NCBI RefSeq assembly: GCF_003992055.1
Contig: NZ_RQVD01000008.1
Coordinates: 31,986-95,985, forward strand
Reading direction: 5' to 3'
Length of the DNA: 64,000 nucleotides
Source of the DNA: Veillonella sp. CHU740
Lineage (GTDB): Bacteria > Bacillota > Negativicutes > Veillonellales > Veillonellaceae
The notes under the pieces were generated by a model that saw nothing but the letters and a program-made list of their open reading frames with translations, did not search any database and had not been told where the DNA came from. The translations under genes were made by a program, and so were the position numbers. Within the stretch, counting starts at the first letter, position 1. Every line of letters begins with the position of its first letter. Positions 16,629 to 25,697 of the stretch are shown here, piece after piece.

Positions 16629-18179
16629 ATGGCAAAATTAAAAGGACCAGTGATGTTAACCATCCTTGATGGATTCGGCATTGGGGACGGTCAAGACCCA
16701 ACGAATGCGGTGGTGCAAGCGAACCCCCGAACATTTTTAGACCTATGGGACACGTGTCCTCACACTTTATTAGAAGCGTCTGGTATGGCCGTAGGCTTAC
16801 CGGATGGACAAATGGGAAACTCTGAAGTAGGCCATTTGAACATCGGTGCTGGCCGTATTGTGTATCAAGAATTGACACGCATCACAAAAGAGGCAGAAGA
16901 AGGGACTTTGTTCACTCGTCCCACTTTGATGAAAGCCTATGAAGAAGGGGGTAAACAAGCTTTGCATCTAGTAGGTTTGTTGTCTGATGGTGGCGTTCAT
17001 TCTCATATTGACCATTTGAAAGCCTTACTTCGTGGCGCTAAGGAGGCCGGTGTAGGAACTGTTTACATTCATGCATTCTTGGATGGTAGAGATGTGCCAC
17101 CACAAAGTGCATTGGCCTATATTGATGATATCGCAGCATACTGTAAGGAATTGGGCTTAGGCTCTATTGCGACAGTAGGCGGGCGTTATTATGGCATGGA
17201 TCGTGACCAACGTTGGGAGCGAGTGCAATTAGCGTATAATGCCATTGTTTGTGGCAGTGGCACAGAAGTAGGTTGTGCCCATGGCACAGAAGTAGGTTGT
17301 GCCCATGAAGCGGTAGAACGCAGTTATGCAGAGGAAACGACAGATGAATTTGTCATTCCATCTGTAGTGGAAGGGTACAAAGGTATGCAGGATGGCGATG
17401 CAATCTTGTTCTTCAACTTCCGTCCTGATCGGGCTCGTCAATTGGTGCGTGCTGTGGTAGATCCTGATTTCACTGGATTTGAACGGAAACATGTATTGCA
17501 AGGCTCCTATGTGGCGAGCATGACTCGGTACGAAGCGGACTTGCCAGTACCTGTGGTATACGATAAAGAATTGTTGACGGACACCTTAGGAGAAGTGCTA
17601 TCCAAGGGTGGTTATCGTCAATTGCGCATTGCAGAAACAGAGAAATATGCGCATGTGACGTATTTCTTCAATGGTGGTAAGGAAGATGTATTCCCTGGGG
17701 AAGATCGAATCTTAGTGCCATCTCCGAAGGTGGCAACCTATGATTTGCAACCAGAGATGAGTGCTCCAGAGGTAACAGAAAAGGTAGTTGCCGCCATTCG
17801 CAGTGGCGAGTATGATATGATTATTTTGAACTATGCGAACCCAGATATGGTAGGCCATACGGGTGATTTTGAAGCAGCAAAACGAGCTATTTTAGCCGTA
17901 GATGCGGGGCTTTCAGAGATCGTGAAAGCGATTCAAGAGATGAATGGACAGTTGTTGATTACAGCGGACCATGGAAATTCTGAGGTCATGGTGGACCATA
18001 CCACAGAAATTCCGCACACGGCGCATACGACGAATCCGGTGCCACTCATTTTAGTGGGAGCCCCAGAGGGTGTTGCCTTGCGACCAGGTCGACTATGTGA
18101 TTTAGCACCAACTATGCTGGCTTTAGGCGGTATTGAGAAGCCTGAAGCGATGAGTGGTGAAAGTTTGTTAGTACAATAA
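16629..18179 (+). CDS. gpmI: 2,3-bisphosphoglycerate-independent phosphoglycerate mutase
   Basis: GpmI interconverts 3- and 2-phosphoglycerate using two manganese ions. The 516-residue protein has LDGFGIGD, the phosphorylated serine S65 in MGNSEVGH, HAFLDGRDVPP, FFNFRPDRARQL, NYANPDMVGHTG and ITADHGN. Odd feature: residues 211-218 and 219-226 are both GTEVGCAH, from a perfect 24-base tandem duplication in the DNA. It lies in a surface loop region where homologues vary, so activity is probably kept. Start ATG 16629 is preceded by TTTGAGGTAA. Confidence 0.96.
   Translation: MAKLKGPVMLTILDGFGIGDGQDPTNAVVQANPRTFLDLWDTCPHTLLEASGMAVGLPDGQMGNSEVGHLNIGAGRIVYQELTRITKEAEEGTLFTRPTLMKAYEEGGKQALHLVGLLSDGGVHSHIDHLKALLRGAKEAGVGTVYIHAFLDGRDVPPQSALAYIDDIAAYCKELGLGSIATVGGRYYGMDRDQRWERVQLAYNAIVCGSGTEVGCAHGTEVGCAHEAVERSYAEETTDEFVIPSVVEGYKGMQDGDAILFFNFRPDRARQLVRAVVDPDFTGFERKHVLQGSYVASMTRYEADLPVPVVYDKELLTDTLGEVLSKGGYRQLRIAETEKYAHVTYFFNGGKEDVFPGEDRILVPSPKVATYDLQPEMSAPEVTEKVVAAIRSGEYDMIILNYANPDMVGHTGDFEAAKRAILAVDAGLSEIVKAIQEMNGQLLITADHGNSEVMVDHTTEIPHTAHTTNPVPLILVGAPEGVALRPGRLCDLAPTMLALGGIEKPEAMSGESLLVQ
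17259..17306 (+). repeat. perfect 24-bp tandem duplication inside gpmI
   Basis: Bases 17259-17282 are repeated exactly at 17283-17306, in frame, adding eight residues. Identity at synonymous positions shows that the duplication is recent or subject to slippage. Confidence 0.95.
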
Positions 18180-19478
<1,299 letters not shown>

Positions 19479-19493
19479 GAATATATGAAAATG

Positions 19494-19519
19494 AAAAAGG
19501 ACCCTGCGGGGTCCTTTTT
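19494..19519. terminator. terminator after eno
   Basis: AAAAAGGACCC, loop TGCG, GGGTCCTTTTT. The A and T runs make it usable from both sides, serving eno (+) and the toxin-antitoxin pair (-). Confidence 0.9.
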
Positions 19520-19528
19520 GTATAAAAT

Positions 19529-19879
19529 CTATATGTATTTTCCGTATGCTGTGGGAAGTTCTTGTAGGAACAAATTATAATTAGGAGCTTGACGCTGGTT
19601 TAATACGGCAAGAATAGTAACTGTATGATGTATTTCGTTGATACTATAATAAATGTCATATTTCTCGAAAGAATAGATATGATATACATTTTTGATGTGC
19701 TTAGATACACTTAGAATGCGATATCGATGCGGTAGATATGATAAACTCTCTATAGCTTTATAAATTTTTTGCGAAGTGTATTTAGCTGTTTCTATTGAGA
19801 AAGATTCAGCCATGTAGCAATAGATATTTAATAAATTGTATTCCGCAAACGCTGAAAGCTGTACATCATAGGTTTCCAT
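19529..19879 (-). CDS. RelE/ParE-type toxin
   Basis: The 116-residue protein has the RelE/ParE pattern: an N-terminal strand and helices (METYDVQLSAFAEYNLLNIY), a central LPHRYRIL segment, VYHIYSFEKYDIYYSINE and TVTILAVLNQRQ. Such proteins are mRNA interferases or gyrase poisons. It lies two bases after the antitoxin gene, in the usual antitoxin-first order. Which of the two activities it has cannot be told from sequence. Confidence 0.75.
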   Translation of the reverse strand: METYDVQLSAFAEYNLLNIYCYMAESFSIETAKYTSQKIYKAIESLSYLPHRYRILSVSKHIKNVYHIYSFEKYDIYYSINEIHHTVTILAVLNQRQAPNYNLFLQELPTAYGKYI

Positions 19880-19881
19880 AA

Positions 19882-20172
19882 TTATTCTCCCAATAAAGTA
19901 GTGAAAAATTCCTTAGCAGAACGTCCATGACCCTTGTTTGTTTCTTCGACTCCACGAGATAAAATATCTTCTAATTCTGAAGGGCTAAAGTCAGCTGTAC
20001 TAAGAGGTGGTGTATTTAACTTTAGATCAAAAGGTAATCCTTTATGTAGGATAATTTGCCGATAAAACAAATCAATAGCGACAGCTCGACTTAGTCCAAG
20101 GTCTTCTAAAATAGCTTCAGCATGTTGTTTGATATTTTCATTAATTCGGACATTAACACTAGCAGATTTCAT
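19882..20172 (-). CDS. RelB/DinJ family antitoxin
   Basis: The 96-residue protein starts MKSASVNVRINENIKQHAEA and continues LEDLGLSRAVAIDLFYRQII, the ribbon-helix-helix region of RelB/DinJ antitoxins. The acidic C-terminal part (about residues 55-96) would wrap the toxin. Start ATG 20172 follows AAAGGAG. The promoter at 20206-20235 contains a GTTGC..GCAAC palindrome that may be its own operator. Confidence 0.8.
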   Translation of the reverse strand: MKSASVNVRINENIKQHAEAILEDLGLSRAVAIDLFYRQIILHKGLPFDLKLNTPPLSTADFSPSELEDILSRGVEETNKGHGRSAKEFFTTLLGE

Positions 20173-20205
20173 GAGGGGCTCCTTTCAGTTTACTATGTTA
20201 GTTAT

Positions 20206-20235
20206 ATTATAAATCGTTATGTTGCAATACGCAAC
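20206..20235 (-). promoter_or_regulatory. promoter and likely operator of the RelBE-like pair
   Basis: On the minus strand TTGCGT (20234-20229), a 17-base spacer and TATAAT (20211-20206). The -35 lies in the palindrome GTTGC-AATAC-GCAAC (20221-20235), a plausible site for antitoxin autoregulation. Confidence 0.5.
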
Positions 20236-20275
20236 ACAAAATAAAAGTTAGTGTAAAATGTTTGTGGGAAATAAA

Positions 20276-20303
20276 TTGACTAGGTAACAGTTTGTGATAT
20301 TAT
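20276..20303 (+). promoter_or_regulatory. promoter of the small RNA upstream of putP
   Basis: TTGACT (20276-20281), 16-base spacer, TATTAT (20298-20303). It drives a transcript that starts at about 20310. Confidence 0.6.
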
Positions 20304-20309
20304 ATAGAT

Positions 20310-20482
20310 AAGAAAAGGAGAGCCATCAACGTGCGTTCGGTGTTAGGCTGATCTAGGGATTAAAAAAGATGGTACCTAACGTGTTGAGGAGTGGTAGTCC
20401 TCATGCGTTAGGTATTTTCATTGTCTACTTACATAGATCAATGATAGCACTCGCTTTGTTTTATACAAAGCGTTTATTTTTT
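20310..20482 (+). ncRNA. structured small RNA, 6S-like (or putP leader)
   Basis: About 170 bases between a promoter and a terminator, with no reading frame. Nested long-range pairing gives a rod. GAGAGCCATCA (20318-20328) pairs with TGATAGCACTC (20442-20452) with two mismatches. TGATCTA (20349-20355) pairs with TAGATCA (20434-20440). ACCTAACG (20374-20381) pairs with CGTTAGGT (20406-20413), topped by TGAGGA/TCCTCA. Between the last two stems is a large unpaired bubble. The end is a terminator, CGCTTTG..CAAAGCG with a T run (20452-20482). A closed rod with a central bubble and this length fits 6S RNA, the RNA polymerase regulator. A cis-acting leader of putP is the alternative. Confidence 0.45.
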
Positions 20483-20599
20483 GCGAAAAATCAATGAAAG
20501 ACGATATATATAATCTGTGATATAATAAAACAGATTAATGCTAAATGCATTCTATAGAATTTTAAGTGAAGGTAAGAGGATTAGGAAAGGAGGAGTAGG

Positions 20600-22081
20600 G
20601 TGTACAACAATTTTGAAGTGATTGGGGCATTTGCATTGTATCTAGGCCTCATGATGTACATCGGGGTATATTATTACCGCAAGTCTAATAGCTTAGACGA
20701 CTATATTTTAGGAGGTCGCCAGCTAGGCCCCTGGATCACGTCCATGAGTGCGGAAGCATCAGACATGAGTGGATGGATGTTGATGGGTTTACCTGGATTT
20801 GCCTACTCAACAGGGATATCGGCGTTATGGATTGCCATTGGTTTGGCTTTGGGAACGTGGCTGAACTGGGTGTTCGTATCGAAACGATTGCGCAACTACA
20901 CAGAGGTAGCGAATAACAGTTTGACAATACCGGATTATTTGAAAAACCGTTTTCATGATACATCGAGAATTGTGCCGGTTGTATCTGCTATCTTTATCGT
21001 TATTTTCTTTTTAATTTACACATCCTCAGGATTCGTAGCAGGCGGTAAGTTATTTAACACCATTTTCGGATTAGATTATGTAACATCCCTCTTTATTACA
21101 GCAGGGGTAGTTATTTTCTACACTTTCTTAGGTGGATTCCTAGCTGTAAGTTGGACGGATTGCATTCAAGGGATGATGATGTTTTTTGCCATTTTGTTGG
21201 TGCCTGTGACGGCAGCTATGTATTTAGGTGGTCCTGCAGAAACGGCACATTTGATTGCTACAGAATTTCCAGCAGGTTTGTCCATTTGGGGACCAGAACA
21301 AGATACATTCACCTTGGTGGTAGGGATCATTTCTAGCTTAGGCTGGGGGCTTGGTTACTTCGGTCAACCTCATATCTTAGTACGTTTTATGGCGATTTCC
21401 GATGCGAAAGAATTGAAAAAAGCGACGAATATTGCCATGATTTGGGTTGTTATTTCCTTGTTGGCTGCGGTGGCAGTTGGTCTTGTTGGTAAAGTATATT
21501 TAACAACACCTCTAGTAGATGCTGATGCAGAAACAGTGTTCCTTGTGATGAGCGAGCATTTATTTAACCCATTTGTGGCAGGTTTGATTTGGTCCGCCGT
21601 ATTGGCAGCAATCATGAGTACAGCCTCTGCGCAATTACTAGTGACAGCCTCTTCTGTGTCACAAGACTTGTATCGTAATGTGTTTGTTCGTGATGCAGGA
21701 GACCGTGAACTAGTGATGGTCAGTCGTGCTACTGTATTGATCGTATCTGCTATTGCCATCGTGATGGCGGTGAATCCACAAAGCTATATCTTGACGATGG
21801 TGGCCTATGCATGGGCAGGATTTGGCGCTGCATTTGGTCCAGCTATCTTAATCTCGTTGACTTGGAAACGTATGACTCTGAAAGGTTGTATCGCTGGTAT
21901 CTTAGTAGGTGGTATTACCGTTCTTGTGTGGAAGCAATTTGGTTGGTTCGGCTTGTATGAAATCGTGCCAGGTTTCATCTTATCTACCATTGCTATCTTT
22001 GTAGTAAGCTTGTTGGATCATGAACCAAGCAAAGAAATCCAAGCAGAGTTCGATGCATCGGAACAAATGCATATTTTATAA
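20600..22081 (+). CDS. putP: sodium/proline symporter
   Basis: The 493-residue SSS-family transporter has about 12-13 membrane helices and the family features YILGGRQLGPW, SAEASDMSGWMLMGLPG, FLGGFLAVSWTDCIQG, GWGLGYFGQPHILVRFMAI and MSTASAQLLVTAS. The closest fit is PutP, which imports L-proline with Na+. Start is GTG 20600 after AAAGGAGGAG. It stands alone between a small RNA gene and a terminator. Related SSS members carry other solutes, so the substrate is likely but not certain. Confidence 0.88.
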   Translation: MYNNFEVIGAFALYLGLMMYIGVYYYRKSNSLDDYILGGRQLGPWITSMSAEASDMSGWMLMGLPGFAYSTGISALWIAIGLALGTWLNWVFVSKRLRNYTEVANNSLTIPDYLKNRFHDTSRIVPVVSAIFIVIFFLIYTSSGFVAGGKLFNTIFGLDYVTSLFITAGVVIFYTFLGGFLAVSWTDCIQGMMMFFAILLVPVTAAMYLGGPAETAHLIATEFPAGLSIWGPEQDTFTLVVGIISSLGWGLGYFGQPHILVRFMAISDAKELKKATNIAMIWVVISLLAAVAVGLVGKVYLTTPLVDADAETVFLVMSEHLFNPFVAGLIWSAVLAAIMSTASAQLLVTASSVSQDLYRNVFVRDAGDRELVMVSRATVLIVSAIAIVMAVNPQSYILTMVAYAWAGFGAAFGPAILISLTWKRMTLKGCIAGILVGGITVLVWKQFGWFGLYEIVPGFILSTIAIFVVSLLDHEPSKEIQAEFDASEQMHIL

Positions 22082-22101
22082 TTACATACACACAGTAAAC
22101 G

Positions 22102-22144
22102 AAATGTTGGGGCTACTCCTTCGGGAGTAGTGCCAACATTTTTT
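22102..22144. terminator. terminator after putP
   Basis: AAATGTTGG-GGCTACTCC, loop TTCG, GGAGTAG-TGCC-AACATTTTTT. Confidence 0.9.
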
Positions 22145-22146
22145 CG

Positions 22147-22531
22147 TAGAAGATACTTATAGATGAGGCGCTTATAAAGCACACACTTAGTAGTCATTGG
22201 GGTCTGTATGAATTAGCATATTTTTTACCAATATGTATGGATATAACTATAAGTCCTAGTAGGTCTTGTTAGGAAGTTATAACGTGCTGTAAGGAAGGTA
22301 CTGTCTTAAGGAGAACGTGTAACAAGAAAGGTATGTCTGCTAGTTCATGATGAAAGGAATTATTGTACTATGAGAATAGTATAAAAACTGTAAGGTGCAT
22401 ATAACGATATAGGCAATGACTATGGAAAAGAAAGTTGAGTTCATGGTGGAATAGTTTATACTACCCCATAAAAATGGTATAATAAATAGATACGATTCGA
22501 TGAAAGACTACTTAGAGAGGAGGAAGGATAT
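22147..22531 (+). promoter_or_regulatory. non-coding gap before recQ with a promoter
   Basis: About 385 bases without a credible gene. Near the right end, TTTATA (22455-22460), 17 bases and TATAAT (22478-22483) form a likely recQ promoter. I looked for a T-box, a riboswitch and long stems here and found none that convince. Confidence 0.5.
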
Positions 22532-24358
22532 ATGGATGCTAGAGCGTTGCGAGCATTACAACATTTTTATGGATATTCCAGTTTTCGCCCAGCCCAAGAA
22601 GTGCCTGTGACAGCTTTATTAGAAAACCAAGATGTGTTAGGGATCATGCCAACTGGTGCGGGCAAATCGATTTGCTTTCAGATTCCTGCTATGTTAAAGG
22701 CGGGCATTACCATCGTCTTTTCTCCGTTAATTTCATTGATGCAAGACCAAGTGGATACTTTAAAAGAGCAGGGTATGCCTGCAGCCTATATGAATAGTAC
22801 CCTTAGCCGAGAGGAACAAAATAAAATTTTGTACTATTTACGTGAAGGGCGGATTAAATTACTATACTTGGCGCCAGAAAAATTAGAATCCGAAGGGTTC
22901 TGTGAATTTCTAAGAGGACTGCCAATTAGTCAAGTGATTATTGATGAGGCTCATTGTGTATCACAGTGGGGCCATGATTTTAGGCCGTCTTTTACAGCTA
23001 TTGGTCCCTTTATTGCTAGCCTACCCCGTCGCCCCGTAGTGGGGGCTTTCACAGCGAGTGCCACAGAAGAAGTAGAACGAGACATGAAACGTCTTTTGGG
23101 CTTAGAAGATGCTCGCGTTCATATTACAGGATTTGACCGCCCGAACTTAGCTTTCACCGTCATTCATGAAAGCCAGCGTATGGACTATGTCCGTGATTAT
23201 GTGCGGAATAATCCTAATGATGTAGGCATTGTGTATTGTGCCACAAGGGCCAATGTAGAAAAGGTACATCGTGAGTTACTCAGGGCCGGTGTGAAAGCGG
23301 GGTACTATCATGGTGGCTTGTCTGATGAAGAACGAAAGTATCAGCAGAATCGCTATGCCTTTGATGAAGTGCAAGTGATGGTAGCTACCAATGCATTCGG
23401 CATGGGCATTGATAAAAGCAACGTTCGCTATGTGATTCACTACCAAATGCCTCGCAATATGGAAAGTTATTACCAAGAGGCGGGGCGTGCTGGTCGAGAT
23501 GGAGCTCCGGCAGATTGTATTTTACTGTACAATGGGCAAGATGTGGCGGTTCACCAATACATCTTAAGCCAAAGTGATTTGCCACCAGAACGACAACGAA
23601 TTGAACGAAATATGTTGCAGTCTATGATTGATTATTGCCACACGCCTATGTGTTTGCGCAAGTTTATGTTGTCCTACTTTGGAGAGCAAGTACCGTGGGA
23701 CGCCTGTCATCATTGTAGCAACTGTGATCAGCCTAGAACGGCTGTAGATATGACAAAAGAAGCTACTGCTGTATTGCAGGCGATTTGGAGTACGGAAGAG
23801 CGATACGGGGTGACGATGATTGCCGATATTGTAGCAGGTCATCATACAGAGCGTATCGAGCGGTTCCGTTTGCATCGGATTCCTGTATTTGGAGCCTTGC
23901 AACGGTGGTCGGATAAGGACATTAAAGGATTTATCAAGCGCTTAGTCGCTATGGGATACATTCATTCTTCTGGAGGGCAGTATCCCATTGTATCTGTAAC
24001 AGAATTAGGTCACGATGTATTGCATGGGCATAAAACTGTGATGGATACGCCAATTCAAGTAGGCGAGCATCGTCCTTTACATGCTCGTTCTAAGCAGTCC
24101 AGCACTAGCCATTCTAAAGCCACAAAGGACACGTCTTTATTTGAGGCCTTACGTGCTTGTCGTATGGAACTTTCAAAAGCAGAAGGGGTCAAGCCATTTA
24201 TGATATTCTCGGATGCTACCTTGTTAGATATGGTGGACAAAGAACCTTTTACATTAGGTGATATGGCCAATGTGAAAGGTGTTGGAGATATGAAACTCAA
24301 GAAATATGGCAATCAATTTTTGAAAGCTATTTCTGATTTTAAAGATCGACAGGGATAA
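22532..24358 (+). CDS. recQ: ATP-dependent DNA helicase RecQ
   Basis: RecQ unwinds DNA 3' to 5' in recombination and repair. The 608-residue protein has the full architecture. It contains a helicase core with [10 protein letters not shown] (Walker A), [23 protein letters not shown] and [10 protein letters not shown], then a zinc-binding RecQ-C segment with CLRKFML and CHHCSNC. A winged-helix region follows, and an HRDC domain lies at about residues 530-605. Start ATG 22532 follows GAGAGGAGG. A 38-base gap precedes thyA. Confidence 0.96.
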   Translation: MDARALRALQHFYGYSSFRPAQEVPVTALLENQDVLGIMPTGAGKSICFQIPAMLKAGITIVFSPLISLMQDQVDTLKEQGMPAAYMNSTLSREEQNKILYYLREGRIKLLYLAPEKLESEGFCEFLRGLPISQVIIDEAHCVSQWGHDFRPSFTAIGPFIASLPRRPVVGAFTASATEEVERDMKRLLGLEDARVHITGFDRPNLAFTVIHESQRMDYVRDYVRNNPNDVGIVYCATRANVEKVHRELLRAGVKAGYYHGGLSDEERKYQQNRYAFDEVQVMVATNAFGMGIDKSNVRYVIHYQMPRNMESYYQEAGRAGRDGAPADCILLYNGQDVAVHQYILSQSDLPPERQRIERNMLQSMIDYCHTPMCLRKFMLSYFGEQVPWDACHHCSNCDQPRTAVDMTKEATAVLQAIWSTEERYGVTMIADIVAGHHTERIERFRLHRIPVFGALQRWSDKDIKGFIKRLVAMGYIHSSGGQYPIVSVTELGHDVLHGHKTVMDTPIQVGEHRPLHARSKQSSTSHSKATKDTSLFEALRACRMELSKAEGVKPFMIFSDATLLDMVDKEPFTLGDMANVKGVGDMKLKKYGNQFLKAISDFKDRQG

Positions 24359-24396
24359 GAGCTTGGTGGCAACTGAGACCTGATAAGGAGGTATAC

Positions 24397-25188
24397 ATGA
24401 GTTTAGCTGATACACAATATTTACATATTATAGAAAATATATTAGATCATGGATATTATGCCAATAATCGTACGGGTATTGCGACGTACAAATTACCGCA
24501 TCAAGTGATGCAGTTTGACTTGGAGAAAGAGTTTCCCATTTTGACCACAAAATTTGTGGCCTTTAAAACAGCTATCAAAGAATTGCTTTGGATATGGCAA
24601 TTACAGTCGAATGATGTACGTCAATTGCAGGCTATGAATGTGAAAGTCTGGGACGAATGGATGCGTGAAGATGGAACCATTGGTAAAGCCTATGGATACC
24701 AAATTGCCAAATATAAACAGTTAGATAATTTATTGGACATGCTACAAAAGGATCCCCAAAGTCGTCGTATGATTGTAACTTTATGGAATATTGAGGATTT
24801 GCCAGACATGGCGTTACAGCCATGTGCGTATGAGACATTGTGGGATGTGACAGATGGCAGATTGAATTGTATGCTTGTACAACGCAGTGGTGATATGGGC
24901 CTAGGAGTGCCTTTCAATACGGCACAGTACGCGGCATTGGTGCATATGGTTGCACAAGTATCTGGGTTGAAAGTAGGTCAATTTACCCATGTTATCAATA
25001 ATGCTCACATTTATGAAAATCACGTAGAAGCATTGCGTACGCAATTAGAACGTCGAGGGGAAGCATTAGCAGCACCAGTGTTGCAGTTGAATCCGAAGAT
25101 TACTAATTTCTATGATTTCCAACCAGAAGATATTACGTTAGAAGGATACGAACATTTAGGAAAATTATCTATGACCGTAGCGGTTTAA
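24397..25188 (+). CDS. thyA: thymidylate synthase
   Basis: ThyA methylates dUMP to dTMP with methylenetetrahydrofolate. The 263-residue protein shows [21 protein letters not shown], catalytic cysteine C143 in [20 protein letters not shown] and the C-terminal TVAV. The residue after the catalytic proline-cysteine is alanine, not the histidine seen in E. coli ThyA. Start ATG 24397 follows AAGGAGG. It is followed after 22 bases by folA, the usual partner that recycles the dihydrofolate it makes. Confidence 0.95.
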   Translation: MSLADTQYLHIIENILDHGYYANNRTGIATYKLPHQVMQFDLEKEFPILTTKFVAFKTAIKELLWIWQLQSNDVRQLQAMNVKVWDEWMREDGTIGKAYGYQIAKYKQLDNLLDMLQKDPQSRRMIVTLWNIEDLPDMALQPCAYETLWDVTDGRLNCMLVQRSGDMGLGVPFNTAQYAALVHMVAQVSGLKVGQFTHVINNAHIYENHVEALRTQLERRGEALAAPVLQLNPKITNFYDFQPEDITLEGYEHLGKLSMTVAV

Positions 25189-25210
25189 GTATGAACTATA
25201 GGAGTTATAT

Positions 25211-25696
25211 ATGTTAGCAATGATTGTGGCAGTGGCTGAAAATGGTGTTATAGGCAAGGATAATCAATTGATTTGGCGTATTCCAGAAGATTTAGCGTAT
25301 TTTAAACAGCGCACTACTGGACATGTCATCATAATGGGACGGAACACATTGGAGTCTTTGCCATTTTTGTTGCCTAAGCGGGAACATTGGGTCATTACAT
25401 CGCAACTGGATTACATACCACCCTATGAAGGAGTGAAAGTGTTCCATAGTCCAGAGGATGCGGTTCAGGCAGCGAAGGACTTAGACTTGGCGTACTGTAT
25501 TGGTGGAGCCCAAGTGTATGCGAGCTTGGCACCGTATGCAGATCGGCTGTATGTAACAGAATTGCATCAGTCCTTTGAGGGTGATGTGGAATTTCATGTC
25601 CATGAGCAAGAGGGTTGGCAAGAGGTAGAACGGATACCAGGTGCAGGTCATGAGGGAATTTCCTATGACTTTGTAACCTATGAAAGGAAGATATAA
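25211..25696 (+). CDS. folA: dihydrofolate reductase
   Basis: DHFR reduces dihydrofolate to tetrahydrofolate with NADPH. The 161-residue protein has MIVAVAENGVIGKDNQLIWR, the acidic residue in IPEDLAYFK, VIIMGRNTLESLP, IGGAQVYASL and LYVTELHQSFEGD. AGGAG precedes ATG 25211. It follows thyA and ends one base before the tex start, so thyA-folA-tex probably share a transcript. Confidence 0.95.
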   Translation: MLAMIVAVAENGVIGKDNQLIWRIPEDLAYFKQRTTGHVIIMGRNTLESLPFLLPKREHWVITSQLDYIPPYEGVKVFHSPEDAVQAAKDLDLAYCIGGAQVYASLAPYADRLYVTELHQSFEGDVEFHVHEQEGWQEVERIPGAGHEGISYDFVTYERKI

Positions 25697-25697
25697 A

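Noticed and set aside
22147..22531. T-box or riboswitch before recQ
   Set aside because: I looked for T-box, SAM and cobalamin-type signatures and strong stems and found none. Only a promoter can be supported.
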